From Collybiopsis luxurians FD-317 M1 (taxonomy: Eukaryota; Basidiomycota; Agaricomycetes; Agaricales; Omphalotaceae): DNA of 64,000 bases. A program made the translations under genes and the position numbers. Positions within the stretch are counted from its first letter, which is position 1, and the number at the start of each line of letters is the position of its first letter. The notes beneath the pieces are model-generated. The model worked only from the letters and a program-made list of their open reading frames with translations. It did not search any database and was not told where the DNA came from. The stretch is from positions 484,746-548,745 of the forward strand of contig KN834756.1 in the NCBI GenBank assembly GCA_000827265.1. Direction: 5' to 3'. Shown here one piece after another: positions 1 through 10,871 of the stretch.

Positions 1-1
1 A

Positions 2-1602
2 GCCAAAGGTGGATTCCCCGGTCTGTATCTCAACCAGCTCCCTCAACACCCTCACGTCCACTGCGGTGGTGGTGACTACATTGTCACCCCAACTTCGTGG
101 GGCTCTCGCTGGACCATCGTCCTCATCTCACTCCGAGATGGCTCAGTCAAAGAGTTGACTCCTGTAGCAGATACTGACAGTGTACCATCGAGTTGGACTG
201 CGGTTACGGCGGCCGAGGGGAACAGGTTGCTGTGTATCCGGAGCTCTACTAATAGGCCCTCTGAGTTGGTTTTGGGTGAGTTCGATGAAGCCGGCGCTGT
301 ATCGTGGAAAGTCCTTCATAAACCCTTCGTTTCGGAACACTGTACGTCCCTTTCGTTCCCCCGCCTGCCTTACCTGCGTGCTTGTCGCTGATATGTAAAC
401 GCCCCATCTGTTGCAGTACAAGAAAAACTCGATTCCTTAACAGTCAAAGTTGTCCCTATTCCGGGACGATTCCCTGCAGAGACGATCCTCATACAGCACA
501 AATCGGCAGTGGAGGAGAAGAAGATATTACCTTGTATTACTATGCCCCATGGTGGTCCTCATGCTGCCGAGTCGATTACGTTCAACCCGGTGACAGTTGC
601 ATATGCTCTTGAAGGATGTAGGTTTAAGCTATGCTCTCGTTACGATACCAATCGGTCTCATTCCCTCCCCATAGATACCCTTTCACTTCCTAATTACACT
701 GGTAAGTAAATCCCTCACTCTTCCGGCATTGCGACTTTTTCGCTTAGGCCCCTCCTCCTCCTGATATTAACTGATAACTGATTACAGGGTCCACCGGATA
801 CGGAGAGAAATCCATACAGGCGTTAATTGGCCAATGCGGTACCCTCGATGTAGGCGATTGTATCGAGTCTGTGAGACACCTCGTAAAAACTGGCGTTGCG
901 AGTGAAGGTCGGGGTAGGTTAATGCTTAGTGGAGGAAGTCATGGAGGGTTCCTTCTGGGTCATTGTGCGTATGCTTTCTTCGTTCTCTTTCTCTCACCTC
1001 CTCCCCTTCTTTTTCGAGCACACAAGCTAATGGTTTTTTTCTCTAATTATGCAGTAATTGGCCAATATCCAGATGTCTTCACCGCAGCCGTCTTCCGAAA
1101 CCCAGTCGTCTCTGCCGATATATCCACCTCCGACATCGAAGATTGGTATTACGCGGAATTCGGAATAGATTACCCACTTTCTTCACTCCCGCTCGGATAC
1201 ACAGGACCGTCCTCCTCCTCCTCACCTGGTGCCAAAGCAAAAGCGGCCGTCCCTCCCCGGGTCATCACACCAGAAATCCACAAAAAATTATACGACGCCT
1301 CACCTATTGCGCATGTACATAAAGTCAGAGATGACACTGCGGTGTTGATGCTTTTGGGTGATTCGGATAAACGGGTGGCGCCGACGCAGGGGGTTGGATA
1401 TTATCATGCGTTGAGGGCGATTAGATATGGGAGGGGGAGGAAAGAAGAAGACGCCGCGGCTACGGCTACGGAGGCGGATGTGGATGATGAGCTGGAAATG
1501 CTCATCTTCGGTGGCGAGGGGCATCCTATTGATGGTCTTGAGGCTTCCAGGGTCGTGTGGACGAGAACTGCAGAGTGGTTTAAGAAACGAGCAGTGTGGT
1601 AA
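2..1602 (+). CDS. Acylaminoacyl-peptidase (S9C prolyl oligopeptidase family), C-terminal part, copy 1
   Basis: The gene enters from the left edge, so the start and N-terminal part are missing. Exons join in phase as 2-341, 417-617, 675-701, 788-964 and 1055-1602. The product matches the end of acylamino-acid-releasing enzyme, a cytosolic serine peptidase that removes N-acylated residues from peptides. Visible landmarks are HGGPH before the oxyanion region, GSTGYGEKS, the nucleophile motif GGSHGGF, then IGQYP and RNPVV, the acid residue in LGDSDKRV, and the catalytic His in GGEGHPIDG. A low-complexity acidic stretch precedes the His loop. All five exons are open and the reading frame is intact. 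A second, broken copy lies at 12055-13963. Family assignment is firm; the substrate is inferred from the family. Confidence 0.9.
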
Positions 1603-1740
1603 CTGCGATTTCATTGTAGATGCGGGAGAGCGTGTGGATGGAGAAGTTTGTAAATTGTCTGTGTTCATAAGGCGATTAATTGCCAGGTATCATCATGCGC
1701 TGGAGCACTTGGAAAGAATGAAAAGGAGAAATTACGGATG

Positions 1741-2029
1741 ATTGATCTTGAGATGGCTCACGTTCGGTGACGAATCGCATCCTATGAATATTGGTAGCCT
1801 TGAGGCTTCCAAGATTTTCGCGTCGTAAGCTGCGGAGTGGTTCCTAACAATGTGGAGAGAGAAGGGGCGTTGGGACGTGTTATTGATTGCCCTGAGGCTT
1901 CCAAAGGTTGCCTGATTGCGCTGTGTGGAGCGGTTTCTCTTCCAGATCGTGATAGTGCACTCATGAGCGTGAGATAGCTTGATTTTGAGGAGTGAGTCAG
2001 TCCAATCGTGCGACTACTTTCTCGAGCTC
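1741..2029 (+). repeat. Decayed fragments of the acylaminoacyl-peptidase 3' end
   Basis: Two degraded copies of the last coding segment of the peptidase follow its stop codon. The first (about 1741-1860) repeats the pattern of an FGDE-like codon run, a His-Pro pair and the shared string ttgaggcttccaa. The second (about 1870-1935) repeats ctgaggcttccaa followed by a tgtggagcgg stretch. Neither is open. The block ends where P450-like sequence begins near 2030. Related fragments lie at 14086-14200 and 16590-16990. Confidence 0.65.
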
Positions 2030-3193
2030 GCATACACCATTCAGCAGCAGGTGATCAGATATATTCGAAGTATTTATTTTACGCAGATTGACAAACTGCT
2101 CGCGGTGTTGAAGAACATTATAGCTCTCCAGGATTGAGTGTAGAACTGTCTTTTGCATATCGCTCTCACACCACCAATATCATCATGTCCTATTGCTTCG
2201 CCTAATCATCGAACACTCTTGATTACCCAGACTTCACTCACCCTTTAGTTCGAGATGTGAAGCTCGTTCCCGTTTTAAAAACTTCCCTTGGGTCGTTTAG
2301 CTTCTTTAATCAATCATGGACCTGAAATTTTGTTGTTGAGGCATCTACCTCCATACCAAGGCTACGCGCAACTAATAGGTCGCCTCACGTGCCAGATCGA
2401 CAATATCCTGTCTAATCCTGACATTTTTGCAGCTGCTGAACACGAAACAATTTATCATCATCTTTTGGAACTAAAAGGTCGCGAACGGCTATCCAAAACT
2501 GCGCTCTCCATGATGCAGTTGTGTTTTAAGCTGCGGGGAGTGACACAGTAAGTCATACTTATTTTCCTACTAAAATCTGACAATTTAACAAAGTGATATA
2601 ATACACATGCGAGGTAGGCACTTCTTGCACACTGAAAAATTGATCAATTGATCAGAAGTTAACAAGCACTGTGCAGCTTGGCCTGATAAAGATAATCCCT
2701 TAAGCTATGCCGTATTTGAGAAACTTCCTTACCTCATATGTTCTGTCAAGTCTGAATTATATGCAAATCATTGACCATTGCTGTAGATCGCATTCAACAA
2801 TGAAATGCTGCGCTATTTCACTGGGGTTATTCATCCCCTCTCTCTCATGTGGTAGGTCCGACTAGCCCAGAAATAGGTAGTCTGAAGCTTCCTTCGGGTG
2901 TAAGTACTGTCTTTGCCATCGTGCTTAACGGGCCTATTAATTGCATTTCCTTTATGAGACTGTCATTAAAATGAGCTCGTTACCCATGCATTTTAATCCC
3001 GATGGCTTTACTGACTGTACGTATTCAATCTGCATCAATGGCTATTGGGAGAGACAACCAACATGCCAACACAGCTTCTTGTGCGATTTAGTAAGGGAGC
3101 TTGGATCTGGTAGGCTACTTTTCATGCTCGAATCAAGTCATGGGCCTATGTTACTCAACCCTCTTCAGTATTGGATTGAAGTGTATCTCATTG
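2030..3193 (+). pseudogene. Cytochrome P450 pseudogene, copy 1 (5'-truncated)
   Basis: This stretch aligns by eye with the P450 at 14507-16529 but starts only at the segment matching 15054 onward, directly after peptidase tail fragments. Recognisable pieces include a match to the helix segment around 2080-2260, a long block at 2288-2551 (QGYAQL...RLTCQIDNILSNP) and the region before the heme loop at 2941-3200. Frames are broken repeatedly: a base is lost in the run ttgaagaac near 2110, a stop replaces a Glu codon near 2203, and the I-helix AGSDT is degraded to GVTQ near 2540. The last exon is displaced to 6397-6482 by an inserted element. It is non-functional. Confidence 0.8.
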
Positions 3194-3505
3194 CAATAAT
3201 CTGATTAGCTCTGTTAAACTAGCCCAGCCATTCAAGTCCTTCTGATGAAATTCTTGTTTAACAGGTTAAACATACAGAAGTTAATAAAAGCAAATTAAAA
3301 GCAAGGATTAACATACATATCTCAAGTAGATAATCTAGATAAACCACAGCTTAGAGTAGTTAACCATGGTTAAACTACACTAGACTTCTTGTTTTGGACT
3401 CATTTCATTTTGACCTGTGTCACAATGGGACCAGATGAACAGTTTTCAGATTGTGGACAGTCTACAGTGGGGCTCTGCCCTATTTTATATCCTCAACCCT
3501 TAATC

Positions 3506-3553
3506 CCTCACCAGTCTAACCCCTAACCAACTCTAACCCTAACCCACCCTAGC
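3506..3553. repeat. Degenerate telomere-like CCCTAA repeats inside the insertion
   Basis: The segment holds irregular copies of the vertebrate/fungal-type CCCTAA unit (ctaacccctaacc, ctctaaccctaaccc). They are interrupted and lie inside an insertion, so this is not a chromosome end. Confidence 0.5.
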
Positions 3554-4644
3554 CTCTACTAAACCAACCTCCTTGGGCTTTTGGCAATGTTTCAGACACC
3601 TCTCTAATGATTCAACATTGTTAAATCAAGTATTTAGTGAGAGAAACTTTCCATTACAAGTCTGGAGTGAAACAAAGGAGTTGTCCTTGTCGGGACATTT
3701 GGAATCACGCCGTGGCAACATGCTTACATTTTCCCAATATATGGGGTTTACTGGTCGTTTTGCTGGCTCATCCCTTGCTCATTTTTTATGAAACTTGATA
3801 GGCAGTTTGAAGCGCTTTGTGCGCTTGTTGCCAATTTTTAGGGAAGCTTCACCCCATAGTCTGCGGTCCTGGTGACCGACAGCGACGAGAAGCCTTATTC
3901 TTATTGTTTATTACTGTGTTTCAGTTGGGTGATCTATGTATCCCCTCTAGTTTTGCCCTCTGCGGCTCGCCTGTGGCATGTGGTGCTAGCTGCCTCGGGG
4001 AGGTGCTGTATAATTGCAGGTTTGAGCTCGTCACCCGGGCATACTCGTTCTATGTCCCCGGCTTCGTCTTGTCTCAATCCAACCTTGGTGGCATATCTCT
4101 TGATACTCAGCATCATGACGACGATGACGATGACGACGATGGTGAAGAGTTTTACTTGCCATTACCGGTGAACGCTGCTTTTTGGTCCCTGCCGCAGAAA
4201 TCCGCTTATCCCCCCACCATTTGTAGCCTCTGTCCCTTCGTGTGCCTTTCGATTTTTCGTATTTAGATCTTCACTTCTTTTCCTCAGCCTAAAATTGGAC
4301 ATTGTATTCACTCTTGTCAAATGATCGAGTAAGCACTCGTCTTGTTGGATGATCGATTCGTTTTCTCTGTTGCACAACAAAATTTGGTGTTCGACCATAT
4401 TGCGATAGGAGGAGTGACATTTTCTAGATTAGCTCTGGATCCGAGCGTTGGATCTCTATACGTTGGCTTTGGATCACTCTGGATTGAACTTGTCCCGAGT
4501 GGTACTGCTGATGTCCTCTGTGTGAATGAGCTGGCGGCGTAGCTGTAGGATGGGGGGTCTTGGGTTAAATTAATGTATGTACCGTGTAATACCTTCCCAC
4601 CTTGCTGCTTCCGGGTGTTCCGAATGCGGGACCCTGCTGCGTAA

Positions 4645-4667
4645 TATCTATCTATCTATCTATCTAT
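4645..4667. repeat. ATCT tetranucleotide microsatellite
   Basis: About five consecutive copies of atct lie inside the 3.1-kb insertion. Confidence 0.9.
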
Positions 4668-4900
4668 GGTCCATGTGAATGTGACAGCCCTGTGACCTTA
4701 CAGCACCTTGTGTTTTTCTAATGTTTTCCTGACAAGTGATCATGTTCTCGGCAAATGCCACTGAAAGCGGTAGCACAATAAGTGCCTTACCACTTTCAAT
4801 GCCCAGACCTGAATCCCATTACATGTGCAGTGTCTACTTCAGTTGCCTTCTCCTTCCTCTCCCTGCACTTCTTTGTATAGTGCCAATTTATGGTCATGTT

Positions 4901-5062
4901 TTTTTCTTCTGGTCCTTTTTTTTCTGCCTTCTAGACACTTACCAATGTCTCTGTGAATCTCTCTGCTTCTTGTGCATAAGGGTTTTTTCTTCTGGCCCTT
5001 TTTTTTCTGCCTTCTAAATGCTTATTGATGTCTCTGTGAATCTCTCTGCTTCTTGTGCATCA
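4901..5062. repeat. Two-copy tandem repeat, about 82 bp period
   Basis: Two adjacent copies share tttttcttctgg, a T-run, ctgccttcta, tgtctctgtgaatctctc and gcttcttgtgcat. They differ at about ten positions. They lie inside the insertion. Confidence 0.85.
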
Positions 5063-5134
5063 GTGACTTCATTATCCCCTTCTCATGCATTAAAGGTTCA
5101 GCAACCTACAGGAATTGTATGGTCTAACAATAGT

Positions 5135-5370
5135 TGTGCATTGTTGTATTTCTCGGATTAACATTACTAATACAATCCGGCACATGTACTTCCGAGTTGG
5201 ATTACTCACCTACTGCGGAGAGTATTACTCAGATATTAATAGTAGAAGTATGTAGAACTTTCTAGATACTGTGTTATTGTAGTATATAAGGCCTACCTTG
5301 AGGCCAGTACCATAGAACAGAATAATCATTTTGTATCCAATATTCGAGTCTCACAACTCTTATCAAACCA
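5135..5370. other. Possible solo-LTR-like sequence
   Basis: The stretch looks like a retrotransposon long terminal repeat. It begins near TGTTGTATTTC, carries a TATATAAGGCC promoter-like box at about 5282-5292, and ends near a repeated gagtctcacaactcttatca-type run. I could not find matching target duplications or a second LTR, so this is tentative. Confidence 0.25.
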
Positions 5371-6396
5371 CTGTGCCACATTTCTACAATATGCATATGA
5401 TGCCACCATTGTTATCCTTCATCAAATATGGGTTGAATATTCACAGAACTGGGACCAATATCAAAACTTTCCAACTTTGGTGCAAGGGGTTTAACATCAT
5501 TAGAATTGGTTTGAGATCACTTTTGGATGTCAGTCAACCACATTAATGACTTACAATGGGGCTGTTATTGTTGCACCGATATTATCTGAAAAATGCTTTG
5601 GTTAAAGGAACCATGCATCAAATTAGCAATTGTCTGCTCACAGAGCTAATCAGCCAACCCAGCATTTTTTTGAAGGTCCATTTGACTATCCACCTCAATC
5701 AACAGCTGCATGGTTTGCATTAGTGCCTAATGCCTAATTCTCTCTATGTTCAATATGCAAAGCTCAAACTGTTCAAAGGTACAGTGTTCTAAGTGCACAT
5801 GTTGAGGGCCAATCATCAAATCAACATTAACTTTCAAGAGTGTGTAGGAGGCCAGGAGGTTCAGTATTGTCTCAAAGGGATCACTTATTTTGCAGATGTG
5901 CACCATTTTATATCAAGGATAATCAATGGTGATGGTTTCATTTTTGTGCACAATGGTATGGCAAATGGGGGCCTACCACTTTTTGATGCAGAGAATTCTG
6001 ATTATGTTGACCTTTGCCTATGCAGGGGAGGTTGAGGATCTGTGGCATTTTATATGCAAACACTTTAGTCAATCCTGGACTTTTAATTGCTGTGCAATCA
6101 ATCACACCAGCCCACTCTCACAAGTAGACTGTCTACAATCAAAAACAAAAAGTGTTTGATGCCATCAAGGCCTTGTCAGGCTGAATTAAAGAGTGAAACA
6201 CTTATAGTACCCCTGTGACAGCTACAATTACCTAACAAAGGTTTAACCATGAGATATCTTTACAGTTAAACCTGGTTAAATTGGTTAAACCAGAATTTCA
6301 TGGCAATGAACTCTTAAGCAGGGCTGGATTAACAGAGCTTATCATATTTTATCTCATTGAATCCAGTTTCTGTTGACAGAGCCACTTTTACACTTT

Positions 6397-6482
6397 TATT
6401 TATCCAGCTTGGCATGGTGCAAACTTTACCTCATTTTTGGAAGCATTTTTTTGTGAGCTTAATCTTAACCTCATAATCTATA
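6397..6482 (+). pseudogene. Displaced last-exon fragment of P450 copy 1
   Basis: After an acceptor (tttatccag) the sequence reads LAWCKLYLIFGSIF before a TGA. This is the counterpart of the exon at 16285 onward in copy 2, which follows the heme-binding cysteine. It continues as a frameshifted match for some 40 bases. It proves that the 3194-6349 segment was inserted into the last-but-one intron. Confidence 0.75.
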
Positions 6483-6871
6483 TTTTTGGATTTTTCAAGG
6501 CCTGTTGAAATTGAAATTGAATAAAGCTTTCAGATGAATTTCATTGCAAAAGGAATTCAAGTTAAATTACACTTTCAAGTACTTACAAGTCCTGAGTATG
6601 TGTGCAATACTCTACATAACAGGTAAGTAGATAACTGGTAAAATGTGAGTGACTGGCTATAAGTAACCAAATGGGAACATAGATAGATACCGTGAGAAAA
6701 GATGAGGTTACCTGAGAACATTATGGTACAAAGATAGAACAGTGCAAGATCACAAGAGAGCAGAAACAAGTATAGTACAATTATGAGAAAGTGTTCCATA
6801 GATAGCCAAATCTCATTGTACCTTGTGGATTCCTAATTATAAGTCCAACAAGATATACTGGAATACTTCCA
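6483..6871. other. AT-rich spacer, no gene seen
   Basis: The spacer between the P450 remnant and the stop codon of the minus-strand receptor gene probably holds the receptor's 3' untranslated region. I see no conserved coding sequence. Confidence 0.5.
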
Positions 6872-9368
6872 CTACCAGTCTGTAACTTTATCCAACTTAG
6901 AGTAAATATCTCTCAAGTTTTGCATTATAATGAGAGTTTTAGGATGCTGCTCTCCAAAAATGCACTTGAACATCTCCACCAGTGGTTCTTGAATCAGCAG
7001 AGCTTCATCAAGTTTCCCTGGTATCTTAGAATATGTTACTGCCAAGTTCTGCATTCTAGTGAGAGTATCAGGATGTTGCTCTCCCAGAATATGCTTGGAC
7101 ACCTCAACCAAAGGCTCTTGAATCTGCAGAGCTTCATTGAGTCTTCCCTCCTTAGAAAATATTCCTGCCAAGTTTTGCATTCTGGTGAGAGTATGAGGAT
7201 GCTGCTCTCCCAGAATGTGCTTGGAAATGTCCACCAGTGGCTCTTGAATTTGCAGTGCTTCAGAGTACTTTTTCACCTGAACATATGAAACTGCCAGGTT
7301 TTGCATTCTAATGAGAGTATCTGGATGCTGCTCTCCAAGAATCTGCCTGGACATCTCAAGCAGAGGTTCTTCAATCTGCAGAGCTTCTGCGTATTTTCCC
7401 ACCTGAGAGTATAAACGGGCCAAGTTTCCCATTCTAGTCAGAGTACGAGGATGCTGTTTGCCTAGAAGATGTTTGGACTCTCTCACCAGTGGCTCTTGAA
7501 TCTGAAGAGCCTCATTGTATCTTCCCACTTCAGAAAATACTACTGCCAAGAACTGCATACTGTCGAGGGTGTCAGGATGCTGCTCTCCTAGGACAAGCTT
7601 GGACTTCTCCACCAGTAGCTCCCCAATCTGCAGAGCTTCATTGAGTCTTCCTATATTAGAGTATGTTCCTGCCAAGTTCTGCATTCTGGAGAAGGTATCA
7701 GGATGTTGCTCCCCCAGAATTTGTTTGGATACCTCCACCAGTGACTCTTGGATTTGCAGAGCTTCATTATGTTTTCCCATTTGAGAGTACATTTCTGCCA
7801 AGTTCTGCATTCCACTGAGAGTATCAGGGTGATGCTCACCCAGAATGTGCTTTGATATCTCCACAACTGGCTGTTGAGTCTGTAGTGCTTCATTATATCT
7901 TCCCATATGTGAGAGTACTGCTGCCAAATTCTGCCTTCTAGTGAGGGTGGTAGGATGTTGTTCTCCCAGAATATTTGTAGACATCTCCACCAATGCCATG
8001 TCAATTTGCAGAGCTTCTGCATATTGCCCCACCTTAGAGTATATTATTGCCAAGTTTTGCATTCTAGTTAGAGTATTAGGATGCTGCTGTCCCAAAATAT
8101 CCTTGGACATTTCAACCAGTTGCTCATCGATCTGCAGTGCTTCATTATATCTTCCCACTTTGGAGTATGTCAATGTTAGGTTTTGCATGCTTTTGAGAGT
8201 AGTAGGATGCTGGTTTCCCAGAATGTGCTTGGATGTCTCCAGCAGTGGTTCTTCAATTTGTTGTGCTTCATTATATCTTCCCACCTTTGAGTATGTTAAT
8301 GCCAAGTTCTGCATTTTAGTGAGAGTATAAGGATGCTGCTCTCCCAAAATATGCTTGGACACTTTTACCAGTGGCTCCTCAATTTGAAGAGCCTCATTAT
8401 ATCTTCCCATTGCAGAAAATATCACTCCCAAGTGCTCCATGCTGCTGAGGGTGTCAGGATGTTGCTCTCCCAGGAAAAGCTTGGACTTCTCCACTAGTGG
8501 CTCTGCAATCTGCAGAGCTTCATTATATCTTCCCAGGTGACCATATTCTGCTGCCAAGTTTTGCATTCTAGTAAAGGTATCAGGATGCTGCTCTCCCAGA
8601 ATTTGTTTGGACATCTCCACTAGTGGCTCTTCAATCTGCAGAGCTTCATTGTATCTTCCCATTGTAGAGTATATTACTGCTAAATTCTGCATTTGGGTAA
8701 GAATAACAGGATGATGCTCCCCCAGATTGTGCTTGAACATATCCACAAGTGGCTCCTGAATCTGCAGTGCTTCATTATATCTTCCCACATCAGAATATGC
8801 TCCTACCAAATTCTGCATTCTAGTAAGGGTAGTAGGATGCTGCTCTCCCATGATATCCTTAGATTTCTCTACTAATGGCTCAATAATCTGCAGAGCTTCA
8901 TTATATCTTCCCACATTGGCATATACTGCTGCTAAATTCTGCATTCTAGTTAGAGTATCAGGATGCTGCTCTCCCAGAATACATTTGGACATCTCCACCA
9001 ATGGCTCACTAATCTGCAAAGCTTCATTATACCTCCCCATCTCAGGGTACATTGCTGCTAAGTTCTGCATTGCCATGAGAGTATGAAGATGCTGTTCTCC
9101 TAGAATGTGCTTGGATGTCTCCACCAGTTGCTCTTGAATTTGCAGAGCCTCATTATATCTTCCCACCTCAGAGTATCTCAATGCCAAAGTATACATTCCA
9201 TTAAGAGTGTCAGGATGCTGCTCTCCTAACACTTCCTTTGATTTTCAACAAGTGACTTAGCCAATTCCAGTGCTTCACTATATTTTCCTAGGCTTGCAAA
9301 TGAGTTTACCACTTCATTCATCTGATGCATGGTCTTTGGATGCCACTCTCCCAAGCTTTCCTTAAGCA
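6872..9368 (-). repeat. Tandem 126-bp repeats encoding 42-residue TPRs
   Basis: About 19 full units and one partial unit follow the consensus LGEQHPDTLTRMQNLA, then xxYSxVGRYNEALQI, then xEPLVExSKHI. Most units differ at fewer than a third of positions, and some share runs of 20-30 identical bases. The last unit ends KLDKVTDW at the stop codon. Such high internal similarity suggests ongoing unit shuffling or gene conversion. Confidence 0.95.
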
Positions 9369-10871
9369 TGTCCCATAAACCTTTCCATAGTTCATGTGCT
9401 CTTCTATACATGCCACATTCAAACCACAGCTTTCCTATTGCATGATCTGTATGGATATCATTTGTCCTTTTAAAATTCCTGCAATGATTCACCAATGATC
9501 TTAAGAATATAATGTCTGCACCTGATATAGAGATTGCTATCACACTTTGAGCCCCCAACTGAACAGCCTTTTTTTCTACGCTATCAATGCTATCACCTAT
9601 CCATTGATGGACCAATGGATGTAAAGAATATACACCTTCCTTTACCAAATTGATTAATGAATATGATCTGATGGTCCTAATGATCTTGTCCATGACCATG
9701 TCATTCCATTCCAACTTCTGGAAAGATATAATTTCTAAAAATGGATAAGCTGCCAATATGTGTCCATTCTCTCTGTGGAAGTTATCCAATGCCTTTCGAA
9801 ATAATTCCCGAGATATACCCTCATAGTGAAGACATGAACATATCTTGAGAAATGTTTTACATTCCTCATCCAGTTTGTTCCAGCTAAGATCCCATGTTGC
9901 ATATACTGATAATGAGTACTGGTCAATACTCTGTGGCAAATTCTGATTCATCAGAGTAGATTGATGCTTTCCCAGTCTCTCCAAATATGTACTAAGACAA
10001 TTCTGTTCTGATATATATGATCCAGCATGCACAAGTGCCAAAGGAAAGTATTGTAGCTGTGCTGCAATAGTCAAAGCCTTTGAGTGTTCCTCTGCAGTGG
10101 GCTGATGATCCCTTATGGCATGCTTTAGCAGTAATTGAAGACCATCTTCTGGCATCATGTCCTTGAGCTCTTTGGACTTGATACTCAGTTGTTTTAAGGT
10201 GTTATTTCTGGAAGTGACAATGATGTTTCCGTGACTGCTCTGTGGCAAAAATTGACCCAAGTCAATCTTTGGGTCATCTGCATTGTCATAGAGAACAATC
10301 CATTCTTCTTCAAGTTTTGTAAGCCATTGAAGCCCAGCTTTCCATTCACTGGATCTGCTGAGACCATTCTTGACAGCAATGTCATAAAAGCTTGCTTTGA
10401 TGGACTCTTCTGTATTTGCTGCAATCAGATAAACTTTGGTAAACCTGTGGAAGCCAAAATGTTTAAAAGACACAGACTTATTATTCTGAAGACTGCTACC
10501 TTGTTCTGGATGCATGTATAAACTTTAAAGCAGTTTGAGTTTTTCCAGCTCCACCTATTCCATACAGGATAAAAATTTTTCTTTCATGAATTTCAGTTGA
10601 TCGAGATTCCAGAAAATAGTTGGCAAGTTCTAATAGAATATCTTGTCTCCCTGTGAAAAATGGAGAAACAGGATTAAGATCTGTCATGTCTGAAATATAT
10701 CCTTTCAAAATAATCAGCATGAGTCCAATGTTTCAGAAGGTCAAAAATAGAAGACTACCAGCTGGAACAGTAGTGTTTGCTTCTTCCTTGAAGCTTACAA
10801 CGGTCTGATGCACATTAATTGTTGGGGAACCACTTATGGTAAAGTTTGATGCTCCAGCAAATACGGCACCC
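6872..10871 (-). CDS. NOD-like receptor: short N-terminal motif, NB-ARC NTPase, about 19 TPRs (apparent one-base frameshift)
   Basis: Exons read 10759-10871, 10500-10689 and 6872-10444, with introns 10690-10758 and 10445-10499 in phase. A first exon with the start codon must lie upstream but could not be fixed. The N-terminal piece reads GAVFAGASNFTISGSPTIN, a motif type seen ahead of the NTPase in agaricomycete receptors. Then FFTGRQDIL leads into NB-ARC: Walker A GIGGAGKTQ (10538-10561), Walker B VLYDNADD (about 10273-10300), NIIVTSRN, FPLALVHAG, and an MHD-like HPLVHQW (about 9601-9621). From about 9370 to 6872 the protein is a kinesin-light-chain-type TPR array. At 9242-9245 the array needs one more A on the coding strand to stay in frame (VE-K-SKEV); as written the protein stops after KSLVENQRKC. 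The missing base lies in an A run, so it is either a sequencing error or an inactivating mutation. The family role is regulated oligomerisation in fungal self/non-self response; the ligand is unknown. Confidence 0.85.

Larger units (their letters stand above)
3194..6349. mobile_element. 3.1-kb DNA transposon-like insertion with long terminal inverted repeats
   Basis: This segment separates the penultimate and last exons of P450 copy 1 and is absent from copy 2. The two ends form an imperfect inverted repeat of roughly 80 bp (left end about 3198-3275, right end about 6262-6345), sharing AGCTCTGTTAA, AGCCC, ATGAAATTCT and GTTTAAC in the same order. TATCTCATTG flanks both sides (3184-3193 and 6350-6359), and both flanks align to one stretch of copy 2, which supports a 9-10 bp target duplication of the Mutator-like kind. 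A nested alternative is a TTA duplication (3205-3207, 6339-6341), as PIF/Harbinger elements make. I see no intact transposase. Short open frames at 5793-6035 and 3817-4266 are unassigned. Confidence 0.65.

Noticed and set aside
1300..1668. Minus-strand frame over the peptidase end
   Set aside because: Shadow of the plus-strand peptidase exon, which carries catalytic motifs.
3506..3553. Chromosome end (telomere)
   Set aside because: The CCCTAA units are few, irregular and embedded in an insertion, with genes on both sides.
6920..9086. Several plus-strand open frames of 60-130 codons across the TPR array
   Set aside because: They are antisense shadows of the repeated minus-strand TPR units; the same frame pattern recurs every 126 bp.
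6872..9368. CRISPR array
   Set aside because: The regular repeats are coding TPR units without spacers, in a eukaryotic genome.
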